Source: Gammaproteobacteria bacterium (lineage in GTDB: Bacteria; Pseudomonadota; Gammaproteobacteria; DSM-19610). From it: a stretch of 11,728 nucleotides of DNA. A model generated the notes under the pieces. That model had not been told where the DNA came from. It did not search any database and saw only the letters and a program-made list of their open reading frames with translations. Positions 8,689-11,728 of this stretch are shown here, in pieces. The translations under genes and the position numbers were made by a program. How positions within the stretch are numbered: the first letter of the stretch is position 1; each line of letters starts with the position of its first letter. The stretch covers positions 1 through 11,728 of the forward strand of contig JAUXDG010000068.1 of the NCBI GenBank assembly GCA_030618475.1. Reading direction: 5' to 3'.

Positions 8689-8716
8689 ATTATAGGTCAA
8701 TCATCTGGCTTGTCGA
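8689..8716 (-). promoter_or_regulatory. Sigma-70-type promoter of glgP
   Basis: On the minus strand a perfect -10 TATAAT (8694-8689) lies 16 bases after TCGACA (8716-8711), one mismatch from the -35 consensus. Transcription would start near 8682, leaving a leader of about 100 bases before ATG 8583. It is placed just after the PilZ gene's stop, so glgP can be expressed independently of the upstream genes. Confidence 0.65.
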
Positions 8717-8738
8717 CCGGCGCTCGGATTGTGCCGAA

Positions 8739-9011
8739 TTATCGTTTTTCGATCCTGCCGAACCAAAGGCCGGCGTGGCCATCGGCTACATGTGCGACTA
8801 TAGCGCGCTCGCGCATCGGCCAGCCTGGAATCGTGGCGTCTTCCAGAAATACGACATTGATCATTTCACTGCGTTTCAGGTGAATATCGGTGCGGATATG
8901 AGCACCCTCGTTGCTGATATTCAGCGCCGTCGCCTTACCAATACTGACTCCGGCGCGAAAAAGTTCAACGCTCAATTCGCACACAACACGCCGATCGTGT
9001 CGGTGTTCCAC
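8739..9011 (-). CDS. Stand-alone PilZ-domain protein, predicted c-di-GMP binder
   Basis: A small single-domain protein of 90 residues (from the chosen start) with both halves of the PilZ c-di-GMP signature: RHDRR (R-x3-R, residues 4-8) and NISNEG (N-x-S-x2-G, 31-36). A closing GLWFGRI (81-87) is typical of the fold's last strand. PilZ proteins bind cyclic di-GMP and pass the signal to a partner; that partner cannot be read here. Start choice: an open frame allows TTG at 9017, but a perfect AGGAGG at 9024-9019 sits only one base from it and seven bases from GTG at 9011, so GTG is the likelier start. It lies on the same strand as glgP, with its stop just before the glgP promoter, and 76 bases downstream of a small membrane-protein gene. 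A link to glycogen use is speculation. Confidence 0.85.
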   Translation of the reverse strand: MEHRHDRRVVCELSVELFRAGVSIGKATALNISNEGAHIRTDIHLKRSEMINVVFLEDATIPGWPMRERAIVAHVADGHAGLWFGRIEKR

Positions 9012-9018
9012 AGACAAC

Positions 9019-9024
9019 CCTCCT
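9019..9024 (-). promoter_or_regulatory. Consensus ribosome binding site deciding the PilZ gene start
   Basis: AGGAGG on the minus strand, seven bases before GTG 9011 and only one base before TTG 9017. The spacing supports the GTG start. Confidence 0.7.
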
Positions 9025-9073
9025 CATGCACAATGTCTCTTGTGTCTGTAATAGTACTACTTACTCCCTCGAA

Positions 9074-9104
9074 CTGTACATTGGTGCCTATTCTGTACCT
9101 TGGT
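9074..9104. repeat. Imperfect 12-base direct repeat before the PilZ gene
   Basis: CTGTACATTGGT (9074-9085) and CTGTACCTTGGT (9093-9104) differ by one base and start 19 bases apart. They straddle the stop codon of the membrane-protein gene and lie 63-93 bases upstream of the PilZ start. Two near-identical sites about two helical turns apart could be a tandem regulator site. Part of the repeat is coding, so chance remains possible. Confidence 0.4.
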
Positions 9105-9420
9105 TGTCATCGGGTCTGGATTTGCGTTTCGGCACGTACAGTTTTCTCAAGCGCCTGCGCGACAGCACTGACGAGATGCTTTGCCACCCCATCGATACAA
9201 GCAGCCCTCCCAACAGGGACAGCAGTATATAGTGGCTGTGCCAGATAAAGATGAACGCCGAATGAAGGTGCCCCTGTTTGAGGATATTAAAGGCGATTTG
9301 AAAGTTGCTGATTAAATCGTCCTGTTGGCGTGGTAACGAATCCATCAACGCCGGGGACTTGTCCAGCCAGAACCAGAGTGCCCAACCCAGCAGAAACACA
9401 AAAATGACGCCGCGAAACAT
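9088..9420 (-). CDS. Small two-helix membrane protein, function unknown
   Basis: I do not recognise this protein. It has 110 residues from ATG 9420. Two hydrophobic segments are plain: GVIFVFLLGWALWFWL (4-19) and AFIFIWHSHYILLSLLGGLLVSMGW (55-79). Between them is a polar stretch of about 35 residues; after the second comes a very basic tail (SRRRLRKLYVPKRKSR, 87-102). By the positive-inside rule both ends should face the cytoplasm, with a short periplasmic loop. An in-frame TTG at 9426 is an alternative start; no strong ribosome site favours either, though GGA precedes the ATG. Codon use and the membrane-protein pattern support a real gene, and the opposite strand offers nothing better. It lies between tRNA-Leu and the PilZ gene on the same strand with no visible terminator on either side. 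Confidence 0.65.
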   Translation of the reverse strand: MFRGVIFVFLLGWALWFWLDKSPALMDSLPRQQDDLISNFQIAFNILKQGHLHSAFIFIWHSHYILLSLLGGLLVSMGWQSISSVLSRRRLRKLYVPKRKSRPDDNQGTE

Positions 9421-9496
9421 CCGCAATCCGTTAATGGAATATCAGGTTCAAAGGATATGGGCTCCCGGTAACGGCCTGGCTGCGGTCTGGGAATGA

Positions 9497-9583
9497 TGGT
9501 GCCGAGGGTGGGAATCGAACCCACACTCTGTTGCCAGAACCGGATTTTGAATCCGGCGCGTCTACCAGTTCCGCCACCCCGGC
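9497..9583 (-). tRNA. tRNA-Leu, anticodon CAA
   Basis: An 87-base tRNA with encoded CCA (9499-9497) and discriminator A. The acceptor stem GCCGGGG pairs with CCTCGGC (one G-U). The anticodon stem CCGGA/TCCGG encloses loop TTCAAAA, giving anticodon CAA at 9549-9547, which reads UUG. The long variable arm expected of leucine tRNAs is present as TCTG-GCAA-CAGA, a 4-bp stem with a GNRA loop. The T arm is GTGGG-TTCGATT-CCCAC. All parts are intact. Confidence 0.97.
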
Positions 9584-9613
9584 ACGAGTACTCGCCTGAG
9601 TACCAAGCGCGCC

Positions 9614-9641
9614 AGTATAAGGATTCCTGCAGTCGCCGCAA
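9614..9641 (-). promoter_or_regulatory. Promoter of tRNA-Leu
   Basis: On the minus strand -10 TATACT (9619-9614, 5 of 6 matches) follows TTGCGG (9641-9636, matching only the TTG of the -35) by 16 bases. After the -10 comes GGCGCGC, a GC-rich discriminator of the kind seen at stable-RNA promoters under stringent (ppGpp) control. Transcription would start near 9607, about 25 bases before the mature tRNA. Confidence 0.55.
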
Positions 9642-9735
9642 GAACGAGAGCCCCTGATCGGGATATTTGGAATCAGGCAGCCGTTCGCCGGCAATAAAGC
9701 AGCGGCGGCCTGGCGCTGTGGTACCATGCCGCGCC

Positions 9736-10791
9736 ATGCGAGTCAGTGATTTCGACTATCCGCTGCCGGAGGGTCTGATTGCGGACCGGCCGGCGCAGCC
9801 GCGCAGCTGCAGCCGCTTGCTGGAACTGGCTTCTGACGGACGTATTCGTGATCGCCGTATGACAGAGTTCCCGGCACTGATCGGCGAGGACGACCTGCTG
9901 GTGTTCAACAACACCAGGGTCATTCCGGCACGCCTGTATGGGCGCAAGTCGACAGGTGGCAAGGTCGAAGTGCTGGTTGAGCGGCTGCTCGATGAGCACC
10001 GGGTACTGGCCCATGTGCGTGCCAGCAAATCGCCCGGGGCGGGTAGTCAGCTGAGATTGGGTGAAACCGGACTGGCCGTCGAAGTGCTGGGTCGGCAAGG
10101 CGATCTGTTCGAATTATTATTCAACGAGGCGGCGCCGGTGCTGGAACTGCTGGAAATACACGGTCATGTTCCGCTGCCACCCTATATCGAACGGCCCGAC
10201 AATCGGGCTGACCGCGACGATTACCAGACCCTGTATGCACAGCATCCAGGTGCAGTCGCGGCGCCGACAGCGGGGCTGCATTTCGATGAGGCCCTGCTGG
10301 AGGCCTTGCAGGCACGGGGTATTCAAACCGCATTTGTGACCCTGCACGTGGGTGCCGGCACTTTCCAACCGGTGCGGGTGGCGCGACTGGAGGACCACGT
10401 CATGCACGCCGAGTATGTGCAGGTGGACAAAGCTGTCTGCGATGCAGTGGCGGCAACGCGTGCGCGGGGTGGGCGTGTGGTTGCTGTAGGCACCACGGTG
10501 GTGCGCAGCCTGGAGTCAGCGGCTCAAAGTGGTGATCTGGAGCCGTATTGCCAGGATACACGGCTGTTTATCACGCCAGGTTACCGGTTTAGCGTGGTCG
10601 ATGTCCTGCTCACGAATTTCCATTTGCCACAGTCGACCCTGTTGATGCTGGTATGCGCATTGGCGGGTTATGAGCCGGTCATGGCGGCCTACCGGCATGC
10701 CACCGAACAACGATACCGGTTTTTCAGTTATGGCGATGCGATGCTGGTTCAGCGAAATATGCGAACAGCCACGAAAAAGCGGTTCGACTGA
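9736..10791 (+). CDS. queA: S-adenosylmethionine:tRNA ribosyltransferase-isomerase QueA
   Basis: QueA (EC 2.4.99.17) transfers and isomerises the ribosyl part of S-adenosylmethionine onto 7-aminomethyl-7-deazaguanine in tRNA, making epoxyqueuosine at position 34 of tRNAs with GUN anticodons. The product has 351 residues (E. coli 356) and begins with the family-typical MRVSDFDYPLPEGLIA. Further conserved blocks are FNNTRVIPARLYGRK (57-71), PLPPYIERPDNRADRDDYQT (146-165), GAVAAPTAGLHFDEALL (172-188), LHVGAGTFQPVRV (203-215), VGTTVVRSLESA (251-262), DVLLTNFHLPQSTLLMLVCA (289-308) and YRFFSYGDAMLV (327-338). The frame could extend to a TTG at 9667, but the family N-terminus starts at ATG 9736. 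No clear Shine-Dalgarno precedes it. Its TGA directly touches the ATG of tgt, the enzyme acting just before it in the pathway. Confidence 0.97.
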   Translation: MRVSDFDYPLPEGLIADRPAQPRSCSRLLELASDGRIRDRRMTEFPALIGEDDLLVFNNTRVIPARLYGRKSTGGKVEVLVERLLDEHRVLAHVRASKSPGAGSQLRLGETGLAVEVLGRQGDLFELLFNEAAPVLELLEIHGHVPLPPYIERPDNRADRDDYQTLYAQHPGAVAAPTAGLHFDEALLEALQARGIQTAFVTLHVGAGTFQPVRVARLEDHVMHAEYVQVDKAVCDAVAATRARGGRVVAVGTTVVRSLESAAQSGDLEPYCQDTRLFITPGYRFSVVDVLLTNFHLPQSTLLMLVCALAGYEPVMAAYRHATEQRYRFFSYGDAMLVQRNMRTATKKRFD

Positions 10792-11728
10792 ATGCAGTTT
10801 GAGTTACTGAAAAAAGCCGGCCGAGCCAGGCGCGGACGTCTCAGTTTTGAGCGCGGTGTGGTGGAGACACCGGCCTTCATGCCGGTAGGGACCTACGCTA
10901 CCGTCAAAAGCATGCGCCCGGAGCAGGTTGCAGAGTCGGGTGCGCAGATTCTGCTGGGTAATACCTTTCATCTCATGTTGCGGCCGGGAACGGACATCAT
11001 CCGTGCCCACGGTGATTTGCACGATTTCATGAACTGGCCGGGCCCGATTCTGACCGACTCGGGGGGATTCCAGGTATTCAGCCTGGGCGAGTTGCGCAAA
11101 ATCACCGAACAGGGGGTTCATTTCCGTTCTCCGGTCAATGGCGACAAGGTTTTCCTTGGTCCGGAACAATCCATGGCCGTACAGCGGGCACTGGGCTCGG
11201 ACATTGTGATGATATTCGATGAATGTACGCCCTATCCGGCTGACCGGGGTGTGGTGCAGGAGTCCATGCAACTGTCGCTGCGCTGGGCAGGACGCTGTCG
11301 GCTGGCCCATGGTGATTCCCGGGCGGCCCTGTTCGGCATCGTACAGGGCGGTATGTATGCGGATCTGCGCCTGGCCTCGCTGCAAGGGCTGACGGAGCTC
11401 GGTTTCGACGGGTATGCCATCGGCGGGCTTTCCGTGGGTGAGCCTCATGAGGAGCGAATCAGGGTGCTGGATACACTGGACCTGGCCATGCCGGCGGACA
11501 AACCCCGCTACTTGATGGGAGTCGGGACCCCGGAAGACATTGTGCAGGCGGTACGGCGTGGGGTCGATATGTTCGATTGCGTGATGCCCACGCGGAATGC
11601 CCGCAATGCCCATTTGTTCACATCCACTGGCACCATTCGGCTGCGTAATGCCCGTTTCAGGGATGATACAGGCCCTGTGGACGAGCAATGTGACTGTTAT
11701 ACCTGTCAGAATTACAGCCGGGCCTACT
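10792..11728 (+). CDS. tgt: tRNA-guanine transglycosylase Tgt, C-terminal part missing
   Basis: Tgt (EC 2.4.2.29) swaps guanine 34 of GUN tRNAs for preQ1, the step before QueA. The window holds 312 complete codons of the usual 370-380. Visible are FMPVGTYATVKSM (29-41), LLGNTFHLMLRPG (54-66), LTDSGGFQVFSLG (87-99) with catalytic Asp89, DECTPYP (143-149), FGIVQGGMY (181-189), GYAIGGLSVGE (207-217) and MFDCVMPTRNARNAH (260-274). There Asp262 is the expected nucleophile (Asp280 in the Zymomonas enzyme), with Arg268 and Arg271 matching its Arg286 and Arg289. The first three zinc ligands are in CDCYTC (300-305); the fourth, a histidine, is past the edge. ATG 10792 follows the queA stop with no gap (TGAATG), so coupled translation is likely. 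In related genomes yajC and secD often follow; that is outside this window. Confidence 0.97.
   Translation, partial: MQFELLKKAGRARRGRLSFERGVVETPAFMPVGTYATVKSMRPEQVAESGAQILLGNTFHLMLRPGTDIIRAHGDLHDFMNWPGPILTDSGGFQVFSLGELRKITEQGVHFRSPVNGDKVFLGPEQSMAVQRALGSDIVMIFDECTPYPADRGVVQESMQLSLRWAGRCRLAHGDSRAALFGIVQGGMYADLRLASLQGLTELGFDGYAIGGLSVGEPHEERIRVLDTLDLAMPADKPRYLMGVGTPEDIVQAVRRGVDMFDCVMPTRNARNAHLFTSTGTIRLRNARFRDDTGPVDEQCDCYTCQNYSRAY

Noticed and set aside
9421..9496. Possible terminator hairpin after tRNA-Leu
   Set aside because: Only a 3-bp CCG/CGG stem and no T run; too weak to call.
9497..9583. tRNA-Leu as an integration site for a mobile element
   Set aside because: No integrase, no repeat of the tRNA 3' end elsewhere in the window, and both flanks are ordinary chromosomal genes.
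9584..9735. A promoter for queA in the gap before it
   Set aside because: Only poor hexamers were found (for example GATATT near 9662 without a -35); not good enough to list.
10804..11688. A 294-codon open frame on the minus strand
   Set aside because: It lies fully antisense to tgt, whose motifs are unmistakable. High GC at third positions leaves the opposite frame open; the predicted protein has no recognisable domain.

Overview
The window reads as chromosomal DNA of a gammaproteobacterium, perhaps near the Chromatiales or a relative. This rests on moderate-to-high GC, Shine-Dalgarno starts, the queA-tgt pair, and a glycogen cluster that includes a GH57 enzyme. The lineage is an inference; no marker gene is present. 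Gene density is high, no gene-free stretch exceeds about 160 bases, and no mobile element, CRISPR array or integrase is visible.

Left part (1-8583): storage-glucan (glycogen) metabolism. glgB (branching enzyme, minus strand, cut by the left edge) diverges from a plus-strand operon of glgC (ADP-glucose synthesis), a GH57 alpha-glucan enzyme and malQ (4-alpha-glucanotransferase). glgC and the GH57 gene overlap by 11 bases and malQ follows almost without a gap. glgP (alpha-glucan phosphorylase) lies tail-to-tail with malQ. Together they make ADP-glucose, branch the polymer, and remodel and phosphorolyse it. Glycogen synthase (glgA) and debranching enzyme (glgX) are not in the window.

Middle part (8584-9583, minus strand): glgP has a good sigma-70-type promoter and a roughly 100-base leader with a small hairpin. 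Upstream lie a stand-alone PilZ-domain gene (predicted c-di-GMP binder, probably GTG start), an unrecognised two-helix membrane protein gene, and tRNA-Leu(CAA) with its own promoter. This small cluster is the least explained part of the window.

Right part (9736-11728): queA and tgt, the queuosine tRNA-modification pair, directly adjacent on the plus strand; tgt is cut by the right edge.

Most of this is well-known housekeeping and storage metabolism. I see no clearly new system. The points worth a second look are the PilZ/membrane-protein pair beside glgP, the GH57 gene's role in the glgC operon, and short DNA signals in the intergenic regions.
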